Assembly (NCBI RefSeq): GCF_000003605.2
Contig: NW_003137823.1
Coordinates: forward strand, 877,578-889,740
DNA from: Saccoglossus kowalevskii
Taxonomy: Eukaryota; Hemichordata; Enteropneusta; Harrimaniidae
Direction: 5' to 3'
Length of the DNA: 12,163 nt
Shown here: piece after piece, positions 1 through 8,659 of the stretch
How positions within the stretch are numbered: the stretch's first letter is position 1
Layout of the letters: every line of letters starts with the position of its first letter
Notes under the pieces: model-generated
Seen by the model: the letters and a program-made list of their open reading frames with translations, nothing else
The model's database searches: none
Told to the model about the DNA's origin: nothing
Translations under genes and position numbers: made by a program

Positions 1-1124
1 CCAAAACTTCAAATAGGCCTACACGATGACAGACATAACACAGCAATTCGCTAATAATCAGTTAATTAAGTCGGTTAACAGATACGCAAAAACAAATTCA
101 TGACATTAATCCGACCAAAAGTAATATTATTTTTAATTACAGTGTCTGTTGTGATTCTAGTTTACAATAAACAGTTATTGTGTGTGAGTGTGTTCTTTCA
201 AATTCCTGGCTAAAACCCTGTCTCACTTGTAGTCATAAGGTAGAGTAATGATCATCATATAATTCTGTCATGGTGCAATACAATACTATGATTAAAACAA
301 TATATGAAACTTGAGCAAATATGTTCCAAGATTTTGCATCAAGTAGAAGCAGTGACATGTGCAGAGTATAGCTTGGAATCTGATGTGATAGTAAAGACTT
401 GGAATTGTGATTTTTACATTTATTGGATTGGTATTTTAATCTAATAATGTATAACGACATACAGTATTTTAATGGTTTGCGAACACATCAAAATGTTATA
501 AATAATGAAAACAATTCTATCATCAAATTGAATAAATATTTACTTCCTTAACAAGAGTGTTTACTTTCTGTAGTTTATTCAATAAAAATAATAAAACAAT
601 TTCACAGACCATTTTTGTATTGGTTGGGTTTTAGGAGTACATGGGTTAATCTGGTATTGGTCCTTTCAATTGCCTTTAATAGAGAACTATGGTTATTGAA
701 TGAATGTGATAACCACGAGCAAAAATGTTTTTAACGAAACTGAAATCGCAATCGTGTATATTCCTTTTTTGAGGTGTCACCCCGAGAATGCAAAAAACAA
801 ACACATGGCATGACAAGTTTTATTTGGCAAAGCACAAAGAATTATGTGCATGCTGATAGGGATAACAATTTTTCAGCGTAGAACTACTCTATAGCACATG
901 ACGAAACGTAGATTAAACCGCGACTTTTGAACACAGCTAAATTGTGACCCAGACGAGATGAATCGATGGTTAACTATTCATGTGTAATCCGGTGAGTTTA
1001 TAACCCGTGTTCTGATGAGTTTATGCGTATGCGAGATTTGCATAAGATTTCCAATTGCATTGAGTCGGGTGTAGTTAATGCGACCAAGATACGACATATA
1101 AAAAAGGCAGGCAAGTGAAACAAT
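1..1124. other. Gene-free AT-rich stretch
   Basis: No exon, RNA gene or long repeat was recognised. It contains a short GT-rich run (about 180-193) and a 7-base hairpin, TGGTTAT at 690-696 with ATAACCA at 709-715. The short minus-strand frame at 233-460 has an arbitrary-looking composition and no domain, and I do not consider it a gene. Confidence 0.6.
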
Positions 1125-1160
1125 CATAAATAAAATAAATAAATAACAATAAATATATAA
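1125..1160. repeat. Imperfect (ATAA)n microsatellite
   Basis: About 36 bases made of ATAA/AAAT units (ATAAATAAAATAAATAAATA and following) with a few interruptions. Simple tetranucleotide repeats of this kind are common in animal intergenic DNA. Confidence 0.75.
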
Positions 1161-1528
1161 AATTAGTCTATACCTACATCGGATTGTAAGCAGATTGTGC
1201 GAGATGTTTCTGCAAATGAAACTTAAAACTCCTGATTAGTTTAAAACAAACATATCCATAAAACAGAAATTTACATAAGCCCGTCACATGCTTTGTAGAT
1301 TAGCACTAGTTGGGATCAATATTGAGACCATCATGTTACCATCACGAGGGTTATCAGCATTAATAATTATGTCAGGAAATTAAGCCTGGAATGTGAATAA
1401 TCTAGTGTCAGTGGAATTGACCTATAGTGAAAGTGGTCATTATTCAGTGATACAACATATTATGTCTATTTCAGTATAACAGAACAAGTGACGTACCACA
1501 ATTTCAACATAGTTGCATTACCTATATA

Positions 1529-1587
1529 TGCTTCAGTATCGTTAGGTGATGAGAACTGGGGTAATCATGGACTAAAATACTGAAGCA
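1529..1587. repeat. Short inverted repeat, 11-base perfect arms
   Basis: TGCTTCAGTAT at 1529-1539 is the exact reverse complement of ATACTGAAGCA at 1577-1587, separated by 37 bases. Just downstream lies a second small hairpin, CCTTGGT (1612-1618) with ACCAAGG (1629-1635). These may be remains of a foldback element. No coding or RNA function was recognised. Confidence 0.5.
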
Positions 1588-1796
1588 CAATTCACGACAT
1601 ATATGCACGAGCCTTGGTACTTGGTTCAACCAAGGTTTTGTGACAGTACGCCTGACAAGTTTAGTCTTTATTCTGAAGTAAATTTGTTGGCGCATGAAGG
1701 GAAAAAAACAATGGTTGGCGTAAATCGGATGCTCGCTTCGTTTTGTGACAGGACACATACATGATACGTCTTGTCTCAACATCCGCCGAATCATGA

Positions 1797-1838
1797 ACTG
1801 TGCACGCCGTCGCTCTAATACAGTGGTTGGTGCACAGT
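1797..1838. repeat. Short inverted repeat, 9-base perfect arms
   Basis: ACTGTGCAC at 1797-1805 pairs exactly with GTGCACAGT at 1830-1838 across a 24-base spacer. The core GTGCAC is itself a palindrome, so the two copies can also be read as direct repeats. It lies in the G+C-richer block of about 1600-2260. Confidence 0.45.
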
Positions 1839-1944
1839 CGGGACAAACCTGTAGCTTTCGAATATACTTTCATTATTCCACTTAATTTATTCACCCCTAG
1901 TGGAGAATTAGAATACTATATATCGTCACGTCATCGAATTCTGC

Positions 1945-2037
1945 GGTGTCCCGTGTTCCTTGAAACAGATGGCAATTACCCGGGTGCAATTTCACTGCAT
2001 TTTTTCAGCTAGAATTCGAACGCCGCTACGGGACACC
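1945..2037. repeat. Inverted repeat, 10-base perfect G+C-rich arms
   Basis: GGTGTCCCGT at 1945-1954 is the exact reverse complement of ACGGGACACC at 2028-2037, with 73 bases between. Both arms have a CGAATTC or GAATTCG close by (about 1935-1941 and 2012-2018). G+C-rich arms in AT-rich DNA are less likely to match by chance. A small decayed foldback element is possible. Confidence 0.5.
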
Positions 2038-2269
2038 TGGTTGTTATTGGTGGCATACATTTTTGCTTGTGCCTCGTAGTTTTTTGCATTTTTTCGTCCC
2101 TCAATTTCATTTATTTTTTGGAGGTTCGCAATCCATTTCACGGAGGACAAGACATGTTTTACAAGGAAACACAGCGTTCAGGTTTGAGTGGCGAACGACG
2201 ATCACCCAACGACTGACGCTCACACCTTGGAGCCCACCATTAACAAAAAGCAATATTATGGTTATATAA

Positions 2270-5083
2270 TTTTCAGATGTTTTTAATTAGGTCATTTTTC
2301 CAATATTTTTCCAAAATTCAACCCCTATATTTCTCTAAAAATCAAATACTACGGGTTTTAAGTATATCCGCATTGAACCTGTAGTCAATTCATGTTCCAG
2401 GGCCACTTTGTTTAGCGTAACTGTGCATTATCAGCCAATATACCTTAATTGCATATGCAAATTATGTGTTTGGATCAATCAAATCGATGGATTAACACCA
2501 TCAATATACTGGTGTAATATAATGTACAAGTAAAATGATCACTATAGGGTTAACTATAAGTTTACCTAATAATCCAGGATTGACTCCCCATTTTAGGCAT
2601 TGACATGTTTCAGTTTTCTGTAAATGTCATATTGTATTCTCTAGCAATGCATATTAATAATTCCTTGGTACATCTCTTTTAAAAATAACATACCCAGCTA
2701 TATATCGTGCAACAAAAAATTGTATAAGTCGAGGAAAACACACACAAAATGAAATCTACTATCTATAAGAAGAAAACAAGTAAGTACATTACACAATAGT
2801 ATTGTCAAATCGGTAAAACAGTCGAATCAATCCATTTTGTTTGCTTTTGTTTTCCATTCTTTGAAAAAAGAGTTGATGTTTTTATTGATCTTTTATCATC
2901 AATGTTTTACATACAAAAAGTATACCACAAACAGATTTTCAGTATTCATATACATTCCTTTCTTTGTTTCAAATTATGGCTGGTTAGAACTCAGATTAGA
3001 ATTCAGATTGAATGAAGAACAATTCCATCTCTCGCCACAATTATTACTAGCTCAAACTAAATATGGCAAATTTCAGCTCTGGTTTTAATATAATATCACA
3101 TGCTTGAATGCTATTTAGCCTGTCGATTTCTATTCAAATTGACTTAGGTTTAGTTAAGACAAAAGCGAGAGTTCAGCCAACATGGTACTTGTGTTCCATT
3201 TGTGCAATGAAAATGGAGGTTCATATACCAAAAAACAAACTGTTTTGTTATAAAACCCCAACCAGAATTCAGGGAAAATATGAAATTACTCATGAGCAAG
3301 GCATCCATACGTGTGCTATGTTTAATTTTGTATTAGTAGTATTTACAAATTGTTGTATAAAATTATGCAATGATTTATGGTGATTAATTGAATATTAATT
3401 TGAGGCGTTATTTGTGTTTTCAATATTCCATATAACGTGGGGGTACGAATGGGATTACATATTCAATCAAAACGTTTGCAAATTTTAATATATTTTGTAA
3501 TTATTTTTATTTAAATACCAGCAGTTGGATGTGGATATAGTATACATGTGTATCTTATCAAATATTGTGATCTACTACAATCAAACTTATTGAAAAAGGT
3601 CTTTCTGAAAGAATCAAATAAATTAACTGATTACTTCCTAGTAATTGAATGGAATGTATGGCTGCTGTAGTCTACATATGTATGAACTTTTTTGGGAAAA
3701 TCTCTTGACAAATGATTGAGGTAGGGCATGAAGTTATTTTCAGTACTTTCTATATTTCATGCATACAGAAATGATAAAGTAGAATTGTTTCCACTTTTCT
3801 GACACTTTAAACTTTAATATTTAGAAATTGAGTCTAAAGAAAAAGAAAACCTTATCTTAACTATGTTGAAAGGTACAGCTAATCTTGATTTAGGCCCTTA
3901 CATAAAATCAGTCTTGTACCAAGAGTTTATTTCGCAGTTTGATCTAAATATGTTTTAGACTCACAATTATCACAAATAGTGTCAATTTCACCTAAGAGGG
4001 TCTGTAATGAAGACGACTGGGAAACCACTAATATTTAAAACGTATAATTTATTCTGGGAATTTTTACTCAAGCTATCATACACAAGATAACTCGTCCGTA
4101 TAGTGAAAATGGTGTTTCAACGTTAACTAACTAACAATAACATAAAACTAAAAAACTGCTATAACCTTTATTCAATGTACTGTAAATAACACTAAGAGTA
4201 AACAGATAATGATATTAAATTCGCTACTGAAAGCCGAAAAGTAATTTGCTTTTTTTTATTTGCATTTAAAAAAATCAAATACAATTGACCCTTCTGGGTT
4301 TTCCATGTACAAGAATTAATCAGCAAGTGAGGATACCAACACACTATTCGTACTTTAAATGTTGAAAGCGTATATTTTTCATTGTATTTTTCAATATTTT
4401 TAAATATATATTAGTTTTTAAATTTGATATATGAATTGAATTGTAAGTAGCAATATGGGTTTCATTTCCATCACTTTGTCTTTGATGACAGCAATCAAGT
4501 TGCTATGCCTACTTAGAAAACACCACGAGTTGTCATATTCAACTGGCTCGTTGTGACAGTGGAATACATAATTAAATATTTTAACATAACAGTTTACTGT
4601 AATTAATGTAAACAATAACACATTTTTAGTTGCGCTCTCATATAATGTTGATTAGTCTAACCTGAACCTGGGCAATGAAATTCGGGACTGATCTGTGAGG
4701 GGTGTAGTGTGTCGTATCTCACATGTCGCATACGTATATCCCAGTTCTTCAGTCCTTGTAAGATGAAAATCGTGAACATTTAGTAAGAAACTGATATTTG
4801 AGTGAATATGGTTAGTACACTTCTAATTTCTTTGATCGGTTGGTTTGTGAGCGATTTCATTGGCAACGTGTCTGCAAACTGCCATAGTAAGTGTTCTTCA
4901 TGCATTGAGGCCACACATTCGTGAAATAAAATACCGATTGCAGTTGATGTATAAATGAAACCAATGTTTATGTACATCGATAATACACGTGACGTTTATG
5001 ATACAATGCAATGCATCTTGAATGCTTGGCATGACGACCCGATGACAGCCTACATAGCTGCTAGAGACGGGGTCAGAGTGCCC
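2270..5083. other. Long gene-free stretch; only short unrecognised frames
   Basis: Mostly AT-rich DNA. Plus-strand open frames at 2837-3088 (83 codons) and 3108-3383 (91 codons) lie side by side in different frames. The second has a few Cys/His residues (CSIC, HTC) but no spacing I recognise as a zinc finger. Nothing supports splice sites or a family. A 12-base palindrome TTGCATATGCAA lies at 2449-2460. A small hairpin, ACACCA with TGGTGT, lies near 2495-2515. Confidence 0.5.
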
Positions 5084-5103
5084 ACAAACAAAAACAAACA
5101 AAC
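5084..5103. repeat. CAAA-type simple repeat
   Basis: ACAAACAAAAACAAACAAAC and its immediate continuation form a short imperfect A/C tetranucleotide repeat. It has no apparent function. Confidence 0.6.
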
Positions 5104-5389
5104 ATAGTTTTCTGAAAATAATTCTTTTTCAAATATTCATTAACATAAACAGTAGCTAAGTGCATTTTTGTCGAAAGATAGAGTGTATAACACATAACAT
5201 AGTGACCTAAAACGGCTACGCATGCAACAGATGTTGAGACAATTCACAATGTTTGCATATGCAACTCGTTTAGAAGTACTTGTGCGATAAAACAATGAAT
5301 TTGTGTATCCTATATGAATAACTCAAAACTCTTTGACGAATATGTTTTCTTATAGCGCTGAAATTATTATTGATCAAACAAAGCTTTTT

Positions 5390-5395
5390 TTTATT
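5390..5395 (-). promoter_or_regulatory. Polyadenylation signal AATAAA of the BTB-kelch-like gene
   Basis: The plus strand reads TTTATT, which is AATAAA on the minus strand, about 60 bases downstream of the TGA stop. It sits inside a T-rich tract (A-rich in the mRNA sense). Position and match suit a short 3' UTR. AATAAA occurs often by chance in DNA this AT-rich, so the evidence is mainly its placement. Confidence 0.45.
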
Positions 5396-5455
5396 CAATT
5401 TAAAAAGGCTACATATTTGATAAAAGTTATATATATAATTAATATGATTTCGTTA

Positions 5456-6862
5456 TCAAGACAAACGCGAAATAGTTGCGTGAAAAAGATGCACATGATC
5501 CACTATATCTCGTGCGACTGTTTCTTGTCCGAGTGAAGTCAAGTGTTTCGATTTGTCAACACTAGAAGGATATTTTATAAATTTCCACCCACATTTCCCG
5601 AGGATATCAAAATACATAATTCCATCACAGACGGTAACGTCAAGTATATATAATCGATTATTTATGATTACCACCCCTCCAGACTCCAGGGAACTTGGCG
5701 CAGGTAGTAGTACTTCACAAATTATTTTTAAATGGCCATTGTCAATGCAGTAAAGACAAGTGTTGCCTTCCGACGATTTTGTTAGGAAATATACATTGCC
5801 CATATCGTTATATAGACTTATTGATGGTTGCCATGGGAACAGGTAATCACTTCTAAATATGTGTTTTTCATTGCCGTTGTGTTGAATTTGAATTCTAAGA
5901 ATGTTCTGCAGTCGCGGGTGATCATTTTCGATAGTGACAAAGATGACATTTTCTACTTCTTCCAGTTCTTGCACTGTGAGATCTAAGAACGGCGGTGTAA
6001 TTTTTGGTAAAGGCAGGACACATTCCATCCATTTTTGGTCACGATTACTGTTTCTCGCAACAAACATCACAATTTCATTAGCATCGACATATTTGTAAAC
6101 GTTATAACTATATTCTTTACCATGGCATTCACATATAATGTCATCGTGGGGGAAAAGCGAATATCTCTCATCACGTGGCTTTGCGTCATATGTAAGTGGT
6201 AAGTTGTACCATTGTTTAGTGACGTCATCGTAGAAATATTTCACTTTATTATTTATGTCCCCAGTGTCAGTTTTGCAGATTGAAGTACATACGATAACGG
6301 ATTTCTTAAATCGACGTCGTTCGGATTTAAGTTTAGTTGCTATTTTAGTTTTGTGATAGTGACTCGTGTCCCTGTAGCTCTGTGTCTTTGCTAGAAAGTA
6401 GAAATGTTCAGCGATATATTCGTACATACAGTCAACTATAGAGTGGTAGTTGAATTTATACGAAGCATCCAATAAAACAAAACAGTTTCTTCTGTTGATG
6501 CAGTTTAGGAAATATCTCCATTCCAAAGAAACTTGCAAGAAATCGGCTGCTTCCATCATTTCTGAAATCATTCTGGGATTGACAGTATTTATATCCTTGT
6601 CGTAAAGATACTCTAACACCAAAATAAGACCATCTTTCGTTGGTGGCGTTGTTGTGAACACGACATCACGTATCGAATCATCCAAACACCAACGGCGAGA
6701 CATTATTGTTTGGAAGTATGCGCTGCTCTGTCGGAGCACCGAAGAATGGACGTAGAACACGGCCTCTCCGGAGTAGACCCTTACATCCGGTGATTCGTTG
6801 TTGTGGTTGCTGCCGGAAAATCCGGCCAATGAATAAAAACGTGTTTTGACGTTTTCTTCCAT
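5456..6862 (-). CDS. BTB-BACK-kelch-like protein, single exon, divergent and with shortened BACK
   Basis: The 468-residue frame runs from ATG at 6862 to TGA at 5456-5458. Residues about 24-110 look like a BTB/POZ domain: DVRVYSGEAVFYVHSSVLRQ with H39, then SSAYF (46-50), LEYLYDKD (83-90) and the typical EAADFLQ end (104-110). Residues about 111-158 resemble the 3-box and first BACK helices (NCFVLLDASYKF, YEYIAEHF). At about 163-187 a basic linker (KLKSERRRFKK) replaces the usual second half of BACK. From about 188 there are beta-rich kelch-like units: VKYFYDDVTKQW (W218), VYKYVDANEIV to W278, VIFVTIEN, NVYFLTKSSEG, and GGVVIINNRLYIL (GG 395-396) to W426. Most kelch double glycines are absent. 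Proteins of this family usually act in the cytosol as CUL3 ubiquitin-ligase adaptors: BTB and 3-box bind CUL3, and the propeller binds substrate. That role is inferred here; no substrate can be named. The usual family length is about 550-650 residues, so this one is short. The start is supported by an in-frame TAA at 6875-6877 and by A at -3 with G at +4. No intron is needed. It could be a functional, fast-evolving paralogue or a young retrocopy. Confidence 0.88.
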   Translation of the reverse strand: MEENVKTRFYSLAGFSGSNHNNESPDVRVYSGEAVFYVHSSVLRQSSAYFQTIMSRRWCLDDSIRDVVFTTTPPTKDGLILVLEYLYDKDINTVNPRMISEMMEAADFLQVSLEWRYFLNCINRRNCFVLLDASYKFNYHSIVDCMYEYIAEHFYFLAKTQSYRDTSHYHKTKIATKLKSERRRFKKSVIVCTSICKTDTGDINNKVKYFYDDVTKQWYNLPLTYDAKPRDERYSLFPHDDIICECHGKEYSYNVYKYVDANEIVMFVARNSNRDQKWMECVLPLPKITPPFLDLTVQELEEVENVIFVTIENDHPRLQNILRIQIQHNGNEKHIFRSDYLFPWQPSISLYNDMGNVYFLTKSSEGNTCLYCIDNGHLKIICEVLLPAPSSLESGGVVIINNRLYILDVTVCDGIMYFDILGKCGWKFIKYPSSVDKSKHLTSLGQETVARDIVDHVHLFHATISRLS

Positions 6863-6950
6863 CTTGGTTTTGGGTTAGGAAGAGCCTTCGAAAAAACAGA
6901 AATAAATGTACCTTTAACTCATACATAACACATATTATAAATAGTTCACT
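6863..6950 (-). promoter_or_regulatory. 5' leader and possible core promoter or 3' splice site of the BTB-kelch-like gene
   Basis: Read on the minus strand, CCAAGATGG gives a strong start context and TAA at 6875-6877 closes the frame upstream. At 6934-6944 the minus strand reads CTATTTATAAT, a TATA-like box 72-82 bases before the ATG. An alternative is that 6886-6900 (TCTGTTTTTTCGAAG) is a splice acceptor of an intron in the 5' UTR, which is common in kelch-like genes. The sequence alone does not decide between them. Confidence 0.25.
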
Positions 6951-8100
6951 AACACATACACATTTCTACATATAACCCGTCAAAAATACGTGAAAATACA
7001 TCCAAAACAAAATACCATAAAAGCTTTTTTAAAGAAAAATTAATTCCAACTAAAATAAGGTTTTCGACAGTAAATCAATTTATCCTAGCAGTTTCGTATA
7101 ATCATTCAGTGTAATGTTTTATATCATCATAATAATCCTGTAATGTGATTTGTCTATGCAAGCAGACCACGGCTGAAAATCTCAAAATACGCCTACAGTC
7201 TGTTGATGTTTTATACGCTTTTTTGGAAGTATGCTAATGGGTGTATGTACTATGCTACTTACAAGACAAAGCATAGCTTAAATCAAACGCAGTTAATATA
7301 TACATTTAATTGGATAAATTATATCTGTATAATTATATTGTCATTGTGTTTAATGGATAATTGCTGGATAGGTGAATGAGAACTGAATTTAGAACACGTT
7401 ATCGGTGTTAATATTAAATACAGGAGATTTTATTGTGACGAAACGTCAGTATTCTTATGCGAGATTCAGACTATTGAAAATAATATCTGTTTAGACATGT
7501 TATGAGCATGGATTTATTGGTAATTGTCGCCCTGCAACCGCATGATGGAAAACGCAACACCCTGCTTGGGGTGGAAACGAAAAATGCAATTGCTAAATTT
7601 CACATCTTGTAAGAATATCGCTGAAACAAATTGTGTATATTTTCTCCAAATAGTTACATTGCCCAAACTTTCATAAATACGATGTATATATTTTTGCTTC
7701 AGTGCCAGTATGTAACGATATTAGGAAATAGGGAAGGGGCAATACTGGCATTTATTCTACCAGCAAATATATATCTATATATGTCAACGGGATAACTCCC
7801 ACTTCGACCCAGCTCTCTCATACTAATGTATCAGCAAAAGATGATGCCAGAATAACAACATGAAATTTACATATTTGACATATTCAACTACAAAATGTCG
7901 TTAAAGCGATGTTTCACAAATCTGCAAAGTTCAAAGACAATTTTAAATCACGTTTGTATCTAGAATAGTTGTCTTATTGCAAATTGGTTTCTAAAGAAAT
8001 TTGTGAAATTTATAAATATACATATAAGAAATAAGAGAATGGGTTTGTGGTGATAATAAAGTACAGCTGTTACAAATCCATGGAACACACCTCAATAGAA
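6951..8100. other. Gene-free AT-rich stretch upstream of the BTB-kelch-like gene
   Basis: No exon or RNA gene was recognised. It holds a perfect 9-base inverted repeat (TGCCAGTAT at 7703-7711, ATACTGGCA at 7742-7750) and a TATATA-type run at about 7767-7782. Distal promoter elements of the gene at 5456-6862 could lie here but none can be shown. Confidence 0.55.
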
Positions 8101-8123
8101 CTGATGCTATGTTACTTATGTGT

Positions 8124-8178
8124 ACTGGAATGGTTAACGTGTTCGCCGTGCTTCGGCCAGCAGTGGTTTGAATCCCCT
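8124..8178 (+). mobile_element. tRNA-derived SINE fragment (RNA polymerase III A-box and B-box)
   Basis: ACTGGAATGGTTAACG at 8124-8139 resembles the A-box and D-arm of Ser/Leu-like tRNAs (TGG..NAGTGGTTAA). GGTTTGAATCC at 8165-8175 is a near-consensus B-box and T-loop. A T-stem can be drawn: AGTGG at 8162-8166 with CCCCT at 8174-8178, 4 of 5 pairs. GCCG (8145-8148) and CGGC (8154-8157) can form a short middle stem with a 5-base loop. The acceptor stem and a normal anticodon arm are missing, so it is not a working tRNA. tRNA-headed SINEs are common in invertebrates. The 3' end of the element could not be placed; the body may run on towards 8230 or beyond. Confidence 0.5.
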
Positions 8179-8367
8179 AGACTGTTCACTCAGCAGTAAA
8201 AATCAGCGTGCATACAGAATTAACCACTAAAACACGTGGCATTAGTTTGTAAGAATTGCGTCTTATTGGTAAGGAAGTGTAAGAACTGTCTAGTCGTTTC
8301 CATATGGTGGGTCTGCCTTCAGTCCTGCACGTTTACGAATCAATTACCAAAACCTGTCACTGATAGA

Positions 8368-8653
8368 CCGTTCGCCGCGAGATCCCGCGTTATGCGTGTA
8401 ATCAAATGTAACATCAGGACAATTGAAGGTTGTAGTGACGTCAAAACATCGCGTGAGATTTGAAAATATTTTTGGGATAATTCAACGCTTAATAATATGC
8501 TATACACAATTGATGACGGTCAATTTTGATGAAGTAAGTGTATCCCAACGCCATATTATCCTCTGAAATATTTCACACTAAAATATATATCAAATCATTC
8601 GATTTTTGCGGCAGATTCATTCCGCGCAATACGCGAGATCTCGCAGTTAACGG
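8368..8653. mobile_element. Foldback or MITE-like element: about 35-base inverted arms
   Basis: The arm at 8368-8402 and the reverse complement of 8619-8653 agree at about 28 of 35 positions by hand alignment. The best part is the 26 bases 8377-8402 against 8619-8644, with 22 matches. Both arms centre on a GCGAGATCYCGC core; the right copy (8633-8644) is a perfect 12-base palindrome. The spacer is 216 bases with no coding capacity. No target-site duplication was found, so it could also be two copies of a short CpG-rich motif in opposite orientation. A short open frame at 8236-8463 crosses the left arm and looks accidental. Confidence 0.45.
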
Positions 8654-8659
8654 AAAAAC

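Noticed and set aside
1012-1035. CTGATGAG followed by CGAGA, a second hammerhead-like string
   Set aside because: The second core box should be GAAA and is not, and no stem I or III was visible.
2010-2037. Minus-strand GCGTTCGAATTC, like a tRNA B-box
   Set aside because: There is no A-box at a suitable distance on that strand, and the sequence is already part of an inverted repeat.
2837-3383. Two neighbouring plus-strand frames as possible exons
   Set aside because: They are in different frames, have arbitrary composition and match no domain I know. The few Cys/His residues do not have zinc-finger spacing.
5553-5753. Plus-strand frame of 66 codons inside the BTB gene, and the minus frame at 6678-6926
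   Set aside because: Both are shadows of the real 468-residue frame and have no independent support.
899-7466. Two 11-base words shared by distant sites: TGACGAAACGT (about 899 and 7436) and TATGCGAGATT (about 1029 and 7456)
   Set aside because: The spacing between the two words differs greatly at the two places and the flanks do not align, so chance is likely.
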